From: Planctomycetaceae bacterium
GTDB lineage: Bacteria > Planctomycetota > Planctomycetia > Planctomycetales > Planctomycetaceae
NCBI GenBank assembly: GCA_020426505.1
Contig: JAGQPX010000005.1
Span: forward strand, 1 to 64,000
Direction of reading: 5' to 3'
DNA length: 64,000 bases
The notes under the pieces are model-generated. The model did no database searches. It was not told where the DNA came from and saw only the letters and a list, made by a program, of their open reading frames with translations. Position numbers and translations under genes: made by a program. Positions 1 to 8,064 of this stretch are shown here, in pieces. Within the stretch, counting starts at the first letter, position 1. Every line of letters starts with the position of its first letter.

Positions 1-2507
1 TGGTCCCGCACCCCCTCCCACTTGGGGATATCCGGATGATCGAACAGATGTTCGCAGAAGAAGTCGGTCCGCCACTCGGTCGTGAGCGGATTTCCGATGA
101 GCAAGGGTGTCAGATCCCTCCCTTGATACGAAGTGGAGACTTCACCAGTTGCAAGGGAGACAATCGTCGCCGGGACATCGACATTCAAGACCATCTGCGA
201 ATCGACGCGTCCTCGTCGGGCATCTGGCAGTCGCGGATCAAAGAAAATCAAGGGGACTCGCAGTGCCTCATCAAAGTGGCTCCACTTGCCCGCGAAGCCG
301 CGTGAGCCCTGATAGTAACCGTTGTCCCCCATGAAGATAATAACCGTGTTATCGTCGAAACCCTTTCGTGCCACCTCGTTCAAGACACGGCCGATGTTGC
401 GGTCGAGGCCCGTGATCATGCGGAAGTAGGCCTTTGAGTTGTGCTGATACTTCTCGGGCGTATCCCATCGCCAGAACCAGCGGTCGCGGTGCATGCTGTT
501 CTGCAGAAACGACGGCAGCGTTCGCCAGTGCTCAATGTCGACGAGCGGCGGCGGGATGGTCGACTCAGCATAGTAGCCCGCTTCACTGGGTGGCCATGGG
601 TAGTGATTCTCCTTGTCGCTGTCCTCAGCATGTGAGGCGTTGAAGCTCACCGAGAGACAGAACGGCTGTGAGTCATCACACCCGCGCACGAATTCGATCG
701 CCCGATCTCCTGTGATGTCCGTCAGGTGTCTCCTTGAGCCGTCGGGTTGCTCCTTGAAGTACGGATTGCGGTTCATCGGCTCGAACACGTCGAACATCTC
801 GTTCTGTGATCCCTGGGGGACCTGCACACCGAACTTCCCCACGAACCCGGTGCGATACCCGGCCTCGCGCAACAGGACGGGGTAACTCTGCTGAACGATC
901 TCCTCCGCGATGGGAGGCGTGCCGAACGTGAACTTGTGTGACCGCTCCCAGAGTCCGGTGAGCAGCGTTGCCCGACTGGCTGCACAGATGGCGGTCGTCA
1001 CAAACGCGTTCTCGAACCGGACGCCCCGGCGGGCGAGATCGTCAAGGAACGGCGTCTGCACGATTGGATGGCCAGCACAGCTGAGGAAGTCGGCGCGTTG
1101 GTCATCAGACAGGAAGAACACGATGTTGGGGGATCGGGTGTCGGGTGTCGGCGTTCGGGATTTGCTCACCGCTTGCGGTTTCGCAGCGGGGTTCCACCAG
1201 TCATTGAGTTTGGCCGTCAACTCCTGAACGACCTGCGGATAGTCAGCCGCGGCGTCGCGAAGTTCGTAGTCATCCTGCGTGATACGGAACAACTCGGTCT
1301 TCGCGTCCGGCTCACGATCGGCGTGCGGGACGATGAGTTTCCATTGTCCGTCGATGATCCAGCGATACCGCAGGCTCGGCACCGGATCGGTCATATCGAC
1401 GATGTCATGCTCGAAGATTTCCCCGTAAATGGCTTGCCGTGTCGCAACAGCCTCCGCGTCGAGAAGATTGATTCCCTGCATCTCGTCCGTCGGCTCAAGT
1501 CCGGTCGCTGCAAGAATCGTGGGGACGAGATCGACCGAACTGGCGAGATGCTGTCGGTCCATGTTCGGTTCAACGTGCCCCGGCCAGCGGACCATGATGG
1601 GGGTGCGGATGCCGCCGTCGTACTGAGACCGCTTCGATCGCGGGGCGTAACGACTCGCCTGCGTGTCGTTAATCCACCCGTTGTCGGTGACATAGAGCAC
1701 GAGCGTGTCCTCAGCGAGGCCCTGCTCGTCGAGATGGTCGAGCAGTTCGCCGACAGTCTCATCGAACCACTCACACATGGCCCAGTACTTGGCGACCGGC
1801 AGGTGAGGCGTCTTGTTTCGGTACTTGTCGAGCAGCCGCTGCGGTGGGTTGTGCGGAGTGTGAGGCAGGAAGGGCGCGTAGTATGCCAGGAACGGTCGCT
1901 CTTCGTTCTGTGCGAGTTCGATGAAGTCGAAGACCGGTTGCAGTCCCTCGCGGCCAATGGTCAGACCGTCGTCGCCATGACGACCGCCGCGCGAGCGGTC
2001 ACCGTGTGTCATGCCATGTGTGAAACCGCCGCGACGGTAATGCCCTTCCCACCACTTGCCCGACTGATGCGAGAGATACCCCAACTCGTCGCCGAGCATA
2101 CCCGCAATGGTGGGGACTCTGTCGATGTGATGGAGATACTCAAGTTGCCGTTGGCGGTACAGCGGACTCTGTCGTTGCTTGCCCTTCGGTTGATCGGCCA
2201 ACTCGTCCGGCGGGGGCGGGTCGTTCCCCACGATGCCGTGCTGATGCGGGGAAAGGCCCGTCACGATGGTCGCCAGAGATGGACGGCAAAGCGAGTCGGA
2301 CACATACCCGCGCGTGAATGTCAGCGACTCTGCCGCAAGCCGGTCGAGGTTGGGCGTCTGAATATGCGGATGCCCCATGAAGCTGTAATCTCCCCACGCC
2401 TGATCGTCGGAGATGATCAGCAGCACGTTCGGCGTCTCCGCTCCCCATGCCGCAGGGGCAAGGCACACGATGAGGAAGGGCAGTAAGAAGACGTTGGTGA
2501 ATCTCAT
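1..2507 (-). CDS. Two-headed secreted sulfatase (partial, C-terminus beyond window)
   Basis: One uninterrupted frame begins at an ATG at 2507 and runs off the left edge (835 codons seen). A signal peptide of about 24 residues is followed by two complete alkaline-phosphatase-fold sulfatase modules. Module 1 (about residues 25-440) has the metal-binding start VLLIISDDQ and an active-site signature CRPSL at Cys74, where the usual Arg of C-x-P/A-x-R is Leu. Module 2 begins near residue 459 (IVFFLSDDQ) and has the canonical CAASR at Cys508, followed by ATLLTG. I checked the linker near 1140-1260 codon by codon and found no stop or frameshift. Sulfatases hydrolyse sulfate esters after the Cys is matured to formylglycine; in this phylum they are thought to act on marine polysaccharides. 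The substrate is unknown. The Leu variant may also be active, since CxPSL-type members are seen among planctomycete sulfatases (from memory). Confidence 0.88.
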   Translation of the reverse strand, partial: MRFTNVFLLPFLIVCLAPAAWGAETPNVLLIISDDQAWGDYSFMGHPHIQTPNLDRLAAESLTFTRGYVSDSLCRPSLATIVTGLSPHQHGIVGNDPPPPDELADQPKGKQRQSPLYRQRQLEYLHHIDRVPTIAGMLGDELGYLSHQSGKWWEGHYRRGGFTHGMTHGDRSRGGRHGDDGLTIGREGLQPVFDFIELAQNEERPFLAYYAPFLPHTPHNPPQRLLDKYRNKTPHLPVAKYWAMCEWFDETVGELLDHLDEQGLAEDTLVLYVTDNGWINDTQASRYAPRSKRSQYDGGIRTPIMVRWPGHVEPNMDRQHLASSVDLVPTILAATGLEPTDEMQGINLLDAEAVATRQAIYGEIFEHDIVDMTDPVPSLRYRWIIDGQWKLIVPHADREPDAKTELFRITQDDYELRDAAADYPQVVQELTAKLNDWWNPAAKPQAVSKSRTPTPDTRSPNIVFFLSDDQRADFLSCAGHPIVQTPFLDDLARRGVRFENAFVTTAICAASRATLLTGLWERSHKFTFGTPPIAEEIVQQSYPVLLREAGYRTGFVGKFGVQVPQGSQNEMFDVFEPMNRNPYFKEQPDGSRRHLTDITGDRAIEFVRGCDDSQPFCLSVSFNASHAEDSDKENHYPWPPSEAGYYAESTIPPPLVDIEHWRTLPSFLQNSMHRDRWFWRWDTPEKYQHNSKAYFRMITGLDRNIGRVLNEVARKGFDDNTVIIFMGDNGYYQGSRGFAGKWSHFDEALRVPLIFFDPRLPDARRGRVDSQMVLNVDVPATIVSLATGEVSTSYQGRDLTPLLIGNPLTTEWRTDFFCEHLFDHPDIPKWEGVRD

Positions 2508-2859
2508 TGGTCAGACATTCTCCGACGGGTGAACAGGTGAAAGCCGGAAGCGCGAGCTGTGAGGTGCTGCCTCCTGCGTCAAGAATACACGGGCGGGGAT
2601 CAGGACGGTATCGGCACCGAGGCCGGAAGATCGATCAGCCGTGAGAAACAGACTGGCATCTCGTTTCGTCATCCGCTATCCCATATTCCGGTCAGGCGTG
2701 CCCGCGAGCGATCAGGCTGACGTTCCTGTGGTCGACTTGCAGTTTTTCAGGGCGGTCAATGAACAAGACGGTCATTCGTCCCCGCTCGGAGTTCGCAAGT
2801 GCTTGACCGACTCTGATTCCTGATCGGAAACTGTTTCCCATCAAATACGGAGCACGAGG
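2508..2859. other. Intergenic region between divergent sulfatase and serine hydrolase
   Basis: These 352 bases separate divergent genes and should hold promoters for both. The short open frame at 2641-2823 starts with GTG and resembles no family I know. I see no convincing -35/-10 pair, hairpin or RNA gene here. Confidence 0.5.
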
Positions 2860-3999
2860 GTGTTGAGCGAAACCGACCAGTCGATCCCGGCGATTGACCT
2901 GCACGAAGTGCTGCCGCGTGCGTCGGCTCACATTGAGGACGGCATCCGTGAAGGGTTGCACAAAGGGGTGCAGCTGTATGTCTCACGTGATGGCGAGATC
3001 CTCGCTGACGGGGGACTCGGCGAAGCGCGAGACGACGTGCCGATGACCAGTGACGTTCTCACGTTCTGGGTCTCCGCCGGCAAGCCGCTGACGGCCGTCG
3101 CCATCATGCGGCTGTACGAAACCGGCCGGCTGGACATTGATGCCCCGGTTGCGAAGATCATCCCGGAGTTCGCAGCGAACGGGAAGGAGCAGGTTACCGT
3201 CAAACATCTACTGAACCACACAGCTGGACTGCGGAACATCGTCATTGGCTGGCCGAACGATGCGTGGGAAGTGATCATCAACCGTCTCTGCAAGGTTGCC
3301 TTACAGGACGACTGGGTGCCGGGTGAGCGAGCCGCTTACGATGCCGGCAAGAGTTGGTACATTCTGGGCGAGATCGTCCACCGCCTCGATGGACGTGCGA
3401 TTGCGGACGTTGTTCGCGACGACATTATGCGTCCACTCGGAATGCAGGACTCATGGATGGCACTCCCTGAGAAGGAGCTTCATGCGTATGGCGATCGCAT
3501 TTGTCACGTGTATGCGTACAAGCCGTCCGGACTCAAGATTCTGCGGACCCATTCTCCGGAGGTGTCTGCCGCCCCGTCGCCGGGAGCCAGTTGCCGTGGT
3601 CCGATCCGCGAGTTGGGATTCTTTTACGAGATACTGCTGAATGAGGGAACGAGAAACGGCGTGCAGATTCTCAAGCCGGAGACGGTCGCCCTGATGACGC
3701 AGCGGCATCGTCATGAAATCTTCGACGAGACATTCAAGCACACCGTCGACTTCGGTCTCGGCGTGATCGTCGATTCCAATCGATACGGTGCTGACACCGT
3801 GCCGTACGGATTCGGCAGGCATTGCTCCAACCGGGCGTTCGGACATGGCGGAGCGCGGTCGACGATCGGATTTGCCGACCCGGAACATGCACTCGTTGTG
3901 ACGGCGATCGCAAACGGGTGCCCGCCCGAACCAATCCACAACGAACGCTTCCGTCGGCTGAACACGCTGATCTACGAGGATCTCGGACTCGACCGGTAA
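2860..3999 (+). CDS. Class C beta-lactamase-like serine hydrolase
   Basis: This 379-residue protein of the beta-lactamase/penicillin-binding-protein-like esterase family starts at GTG, with AGG just upstream; TTG at 2863 is an alternative. The nucleophile motif S-x-x-K is SAGK (Ser72, Lys75). The family segment HTAGL lies at 120-124, and the third motif (H/K-x-G) is HGG near 329-331, in FGHGG. The second motif, normally Y-x-N, reads YDA (Tyr160-Asp161-Ala162), so Tyr is kept but Asn is lost, as in many family VIII-type esterases. There is no clear signal peptide, which suggests a cytoplasmic esterase, amidase or peptidase rather than a drug-resistance enzyme. It converges on the next gene with only 31 bases between stops. 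The family is clear; the substrate is unknown. Confidence 0.85.
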   Translation: MLSETDQSIPAIDLHEVLPRASAHIEDGIREGLHKGVQLYVSRDGEILADGGLGEARDDVPMTSDVLTFWVSAGKPLTAVAIMRLYETGRLDIDAPVAKIIPEFAANGKEQVTVKHLLNHTAGLRNIVIGWPNDAWEVIINRLCKVALQDDWVPGERAAYDAGKSWYILGEIVHRLDGRAIADVVRDDIMRPLGMQDSWMALPEKELHAYGDRICHVYAYKPSGLKILRTHSPEVSAAPSPGASCRGPIRELGFFYEILLNEGTRNGVQILKPETVALMTQRHRHEIFDETFKHTVDFGLGVIVDSNRYGADTVPYGFGRHCSNRAFGHGGARSTIGFADPEHALVVTAIANGCPPEPIHNERFRRLNTLIYEDLGLDR

Positions 4000-4030
4000 T
4001 GTGAGAGTCGGCCTGACAGCGTCGATCGGT

Positions 4031-7000
4031 TCACTCGCCGGTTTCGTCGCTCTCGTCGTCCGGCACGAGTGGTCTTGACTTCAGCGCGTCCTCTGTCGGC
4101 GGCAGCGTCGAGAGGTCGGGCTCCTGCGACGCGTCCGATTCCGTTTCCTCATCATCAGACGGACTATCCGCAGACGGCTCGTCGGTCGTGGATTCGGTGT
4201 CCTCCTTTGAATTGACGGAATCGGCTGCCTCGTCAGTGAAGATTTCCGCATCGCTTTCGGCGGATGCAGCTTCATCGAGCGGCGGGATCGGCGGCCCGTC
4301 GAGGATTGCCACATAAAACTCGATCATCGGCCGTGCTGGGGAGCTCGGACGGCGGGTGAGGATCGAATCGAACAACGCCAGGGCGTCCTTGATCTGCCCC
4401 ATCTCAATCGACAGCAGAGCACGGTAAAGCTCGTTGCTCTCCAACCTGTCTTCGACGGACGTGCTCAGCACGGCGGCTGTCTGAAAATGTTGAAGGGGAG
4501 CCATCAACTCCGCCTCATTCCAGATGAGTTCTCCCTCCGGCGAAGGAAGCGGTCCCACGAAGCGAAACGGCGCTGTCTCCAGCAGAGCGGTTGTCATCGA
4601 TGAGATCACCTGTTCTGCACTTTCCGTCAGGGTCGCCTTCGCAACGACGAGATCGTCAGCGGCATGATTGCAGTGTGCGTCCATTGTGGGCCACTCGACC
4701 GATTGCGTTTTGACGGGGGTCGGCCTGAGTGACTCGAACTGTGTCAATGCTTCCTCGGATCGTCCCACTTCCAGCAACAGCGTGCCCATCAGGATCTGGG
4801 CGTTTGAATTCGTTGCAACGATGGTCAAGTCCGCTTCGAGCACCTCCAATGCGAGCAGGGGAAACCCCGCGGAGTAAACCGTCTGCGCCACTTGAGCACG
4901 ATTCGCCTGAGACGGCATGGCCGATGCGATCTGTTCCCGGACCGAGTTCACCCGTGTCTCCAGGTCGACCAGTCGGGCATCGTTCTCTTCGCGTTGCTTG
5001 GCGTGCTGGGGGTGCTCTGGAGGAAGGACGGTGGTCATGCCCGTCAGCTCAACGACTTTCTGCAGGTGCTTCAAGGCGAGGTCGTTGCGACCTTGCGTCA
5101 GGTACACCTCATACAACTGATAGTTCGCGCCGGCGTCATCAGGATCGCAGTTCAGCACCTGATGGTTCGCTGTGATCACCTGGTAGTAACGACACGCATG
5201 CGGATGCGGCAGGTTCTTGCCCGCTTGCACAGCTGATTCGATCTCTGCGAGGAACTGATAGGCGTCAGCGAGAATGCGGTATCCCGTGATCGAATTGGGA
5301 TTCTCCCGTAGTCCAATTCGAGCGTTGCGAATCGCACCGTATGCCAACGCGACAGCCACATTGATCTCCTGTCGGCTGAGCACAACTTTACGCAGGACGC
5401 TGTAATGTTCGGCGAGGAGCGTCTCATTCGTTAGCACTTCATTCGGGAGAAAGAGCTTGGAGTTGTAGAACGACGGTGCCTGAGGCCAAACGCCTCGGGG
5501 TAACACGTCCTCAACCCCCTCCGCCTCCGTACGCAGGAACGTGTTCACGTACGACGAGTCGTCATGACTCTTCAAGAAGGCTGTCAGGTCCGAGTCAGCT
5601 GTATCAGCACGAGTGAAGACGGCTGTCGCAGCGCCTTGTTTGGTCAGTTGCCAACTTGGGCTCATCATCAGGTCGTAATAGGTGATGTAATCAGGAGACG
5701 CTCCACTCAGGCGAGGCATCACCTGATGTATTTTGTATTCGTCGAAAACCTTTTCCCACGCTTGGCGATCGATCTCGGCGTACTGAGGATCGCGGGAACG
5801 CATTCGCAATCGCGTGTCGAGATGCAGGTCCGCCAGTGAGTCCTTTCCGCCATACAGTCGAACACGGCTGTCAATGAAGGGCTTCCAGTCACACCAGATG
5901 AGGACGTCACCCTGTTCCAGCCGGAAGACGAAAGCACGGTTGTTGTAGGCATCGTCGGTGATTGAACGGTAACTCTCGATCACGCGTTCCAGCTGAGGTG
6001 CGAACCCCATGCCGACTCGACGGCCGTTCGCGCCCATCAGATGTCCGCTGACCGTTGCAAACGCGAGCGCAAAGATGCTGAGCACCGTGACCGCCCGCCC
6101 ACCGCGTGACCACGCCAACTCGCGCGCGTCGAGTGTATACGTTTGACTGAAGTGAGCACGGTACCACTCCTGAGCATTCACCGTGGAGACGACTGCGTTG
6201 ATCAGACTGGCAACAGCGAGTTCGCGCCCGCCTGCGATACCAATCAGATTGACCGCCAAAAGCGAGAAGGCGGACGACAGTCGCAACCGATCCCGGTTCA
6301 GCAACAGCGTCACACTCGAGATGGCCATTAACAGCAGTGCAGAGGCGTTAAAGTATCCAACATCCTTCCAAAATCGGGGCGAGACGGCCGGGAATTTCTC
6401 GAACATGAATGGCAAGTCCGTGGAGACATACTCCCTCAGGATGGGGTATTCCACGCTGTAAAGCCAATACGGAGAAAACCATGTCTCCCACAAGAACGGA
6501 TTCACCAGCATCGCGAGCAGGCTCGCCAGCGTCACCAGTCCCAGCGTCCCGACCGACAGCTTGCGGGCATCATCGGACAGCGTGCGAAAACTGTCCATCC
6601 AGGCGCCCAGCGTGAATGCCAGCAGCAACACGCCGCCGATCCACGCCCGGTCATCCAGATTCGCCCACAGCAGGAACACGCCCACGATCGGCCACAGCGA
6701 ATGCTGAGCGTCCCACTGCCAGCGATACAACAGCCAAAGAGTGACCGTCATCCCCAGCAGCGTCACAATATGCGAAGTGACCGTCAGACTTGGAAAACAG
6801 GCCATCGCCGCAAGCACAGCACAGACAGCTCCCCACCATGTCGACACCCCCGGCAACGACAACCGGGAAATCAACCAGAAGATCACAAAGGAAATCCCCG
6901 CAGACAGGAGAGTCAACCCGGTCTCTCCGAGTGTGTTGTAGATCAAACCGAGTAACACATCCCAAAGCCACGACAGATTGACCCACGGACGCCCCTCCGC

Positions 7001-7387
7001 CGTTGCGGAGAAGACATCCTGCCCCGGCGGCAGAACGCCATGCGAGAGGAGATACTGCCCCGTCTTCACGTGGACCAGAACTTCCGTGCGATCAATCACC
7101 GTCCAGGCGAGCAGGATTCCGATCAACACGGCTGACCATTGCAACATGAAGTCGCCGCGAATCGCTTCCTCTTCGACTAACTCAGGTGTGAGCGGCTCAT
7201 ACTCCGGAAGCCCCTCGTCCTGCTGAGCAGCCGCGTCGGTCGATTCCGCACTTCCCCCAGTCGCTTCAGGTTGGTCTTTGCTCTGTTCATCAACGGGCGA
7301 GGCTGTTTGCTCGTCGTCGGTCGACTTCGGTTCTTCAACGGGAGAATCAGACGGATTCGTCGGGGAAGAGTCGTCAGGTTTATTCAC
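4031..7387 (-). CDS. Large polytopic membrane protein with C-terminal TPR-like repeats
   Basis: This protein has about 1118 residues. I prefer the GTG at 7387 (GAGG just upstream, leading into NKPDDSSP) over the TTG at 7453. A Ser/Pro/Asp/Glu-rich tail of about 80 residues precedes a block of about ten hydrophobic helices. The first luminal loop contains the pattern GQDVFSATAEGRPWVNLSWL, which recalls the Asp-containing first loop of GT-C-type polyprenyl-linked glycosyltransferases. After the membrane block comes a soluble part with helical pairs that resemble tetratricopeptide repeats (for example around NSITGYRILADAYQF and GANYQLYEVYLTQGRNDLAL). It ends in a second very acidic, Ser/Thr-rich tail. 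The layout suggests an envelope protein with a protein-binding TPR domain. A glycosyltransferase role is only a guess. Confidence 0.75.
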   Translation of the reverse strand: MNKPDDSSPTNPSDSPVEEPKSTDDEQTASPVDEQSKDQPEATGGSAESTDAAAQQDEGLPEYEPLTPELVEEEAIRGDFMLQWSAVLIGILLAWTVIDRTEVLVHVKTGQYLLSHGVLPPGQDVFSATAEGRPWVNLSWLWDVLLGLIYNTLGETGLTLLSAGISFVIFWLISRLSLPGVSTWWGAVCAVLAAMACFPSLTVTSHIVTLLGMTVTLWLLYRWQWDAQHSLWPIVGVFLLWANLDDRAWIGGVLLLAFTLGAWMDSFRTLSDDARKLSVGTLGLVTLASLLAMLVNPFLWETWFSPYWLYSVEYPILREYVSTDLPFMFEKFPAVSPRFWKDVGYFNASALLLMAISSVTLLLNRDRLRLSSAFSLLAVNLIGIAGGRELAVASLINAVVSTVNAQEWYRAHFSQTYTLDARELAWSRGGRAVTVLSIFALAFATVSGHLMGANGRRVGMGFAPQLERVIESYRSITDDAYNNRAFVFRLEQGDVLIWCDWKPFIDSRVRLYGGKDSLADLHLDTRLRMRSRDPQYAEIDRQAWEKVFDEYKIHQVMPRLSGASPDYITYYDLMMSPSWQLTKQGAATAVFTRADTADSDLTAFLKSHDDSSYVNTFLRTEAEGVEDVLPRGVWPQAPSFYNSKLFLPNEVLTNETLLAEHYSVLRKVVLSRQEINVAVALAYGAIRNARIGLRENPNSITGYRILADAYQFLAEIESAVQAGKNLPHPHACRYYQVITANHQVLNCDPDDAGANYQLYEVYLTQGRNDLALKHLQKVVELTGMTTVLPPEHPQHAKQREENDARLVDLETRVNSVREQIASAMPSQANRAQVAQTVYSAGFPLLALEVLEADLTIVATNSNAQILMGTLLLEVGRSEEALTQFESLRPTPVKTQSVEWPTMDAHCNHAADDLVVAKATLTESAEQVISSMTTALLETAPFRFVGPLPSPEGELIWNEAELMAPLQHFQTAAVLSTSVEDRLESNELYRALLSIEMGQIKDALALFDSILTRRPSSPARPMIEFYVAILDGPPIPPLDEAASAESDAEIFTDEAADSVNSKEDTESTTDEPSADSPSDDEETESDASQEPDLSTLPPTEDALKSRPLVPDDESDETGE

Positions 7388-7606
7388 CGATTCCCTCAAG
7401 TGTGCGAGAGTAGCACCGCGAAACACGGCACCGAATGGAAGAGAAACAATCAAAAAAGCAGGAATCTCCCCATGCTACGACCGCGAACCGGCACCGGTCA
7501 AGCAGCGACACGGAAACAGCAGGGCCTCAAGCCACGATCAAGAGAACGCTGTCGCATATGGCAACGATCGTTTCGCGTTGTGCGGCACGATCTGGAGTGA
7601 CTGACA

Positions 7607-7846
7607 TCACTCCGTCGTCTGATGCGACGAGTATGCGACCCCTGTCTTTTCGGGCGCGTTCAGCTTTGCCACTTGTCGTTCCAGAGACTCAAGGCGACCC
7701 GCGATGTCCGAGCTCTTCTGGTCGTAATGATGATGGTGAGTGTGGTGCTGGTCGAACAGACTCACCGCGGCGCAGCCATTTGCCATTCCCGCGAACAGCA
7801 TCACAAACAGGACGACACGGTATGGCCAGCGAGACACGACATGCAT
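7607..7846 (-). CDS. Small putative lipoprotein with His-rich segment
   Basis: This is a 79-residue open frame starting at ATG 7846, with GGAG seven bases upstream on the coding strand, which supports it as a real gene. A basic N-terminus, a hydrophobic stretch (VVLFVMLFAGMANG) and Cys25 in ANGC look like a lipoprotein signal with a loose lipobox. The mature part carries a cluster of six His (HHTHHHH, one Thr inside), then a short amphipathic heptad stretch (about 45-65, SSDIAGRLESLERQVAKL) likely to form a coiled coil. It may be a small envelope lipoprotein, perhaps metal-binding. I do not recognise the family. It is divergent from metG. Confidence 0.55.
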   Translation of the reverse strand: MHVVSRWPYRVVLFVMLFAGMANGCAAVSLFDQHHTHHHHYDQKSSDIAGRLESLERQVAKLNAPEKTGVAYSSHQTTE

Positions 7847-8064
7847 ATCAGAACTCCATCAAAGCGACCGCGAACACTCCCGAATCGCTCATTCCCTGTC
7901 AATCAGAGTTCGCCGAGTCAGCATGCGATCAGCCGCGAACCGGCAGACTTCGCCCGATTCGTTTGCGGTCGCCTCGGTTGCTTCCAGCCGAACCACGCTT
8001 TCGGCTCGGTTGTCTCTCTCCTAGAATGCCATCGCCCTGAACGGACTCTCCCCGAAGACTCAAC

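Noticed and set aside
1068..2486. Long open frame on the + strand (472 codons)
   Set aside because: It is the antisense shadow of the two-headed sulfatase and has no recognisable domain.
2641..2823. Short + frame in the first intergenic region
   Set aside because: It has a GTG start, no ribosome site, and no pattern of hydrophobic or conserved residues.
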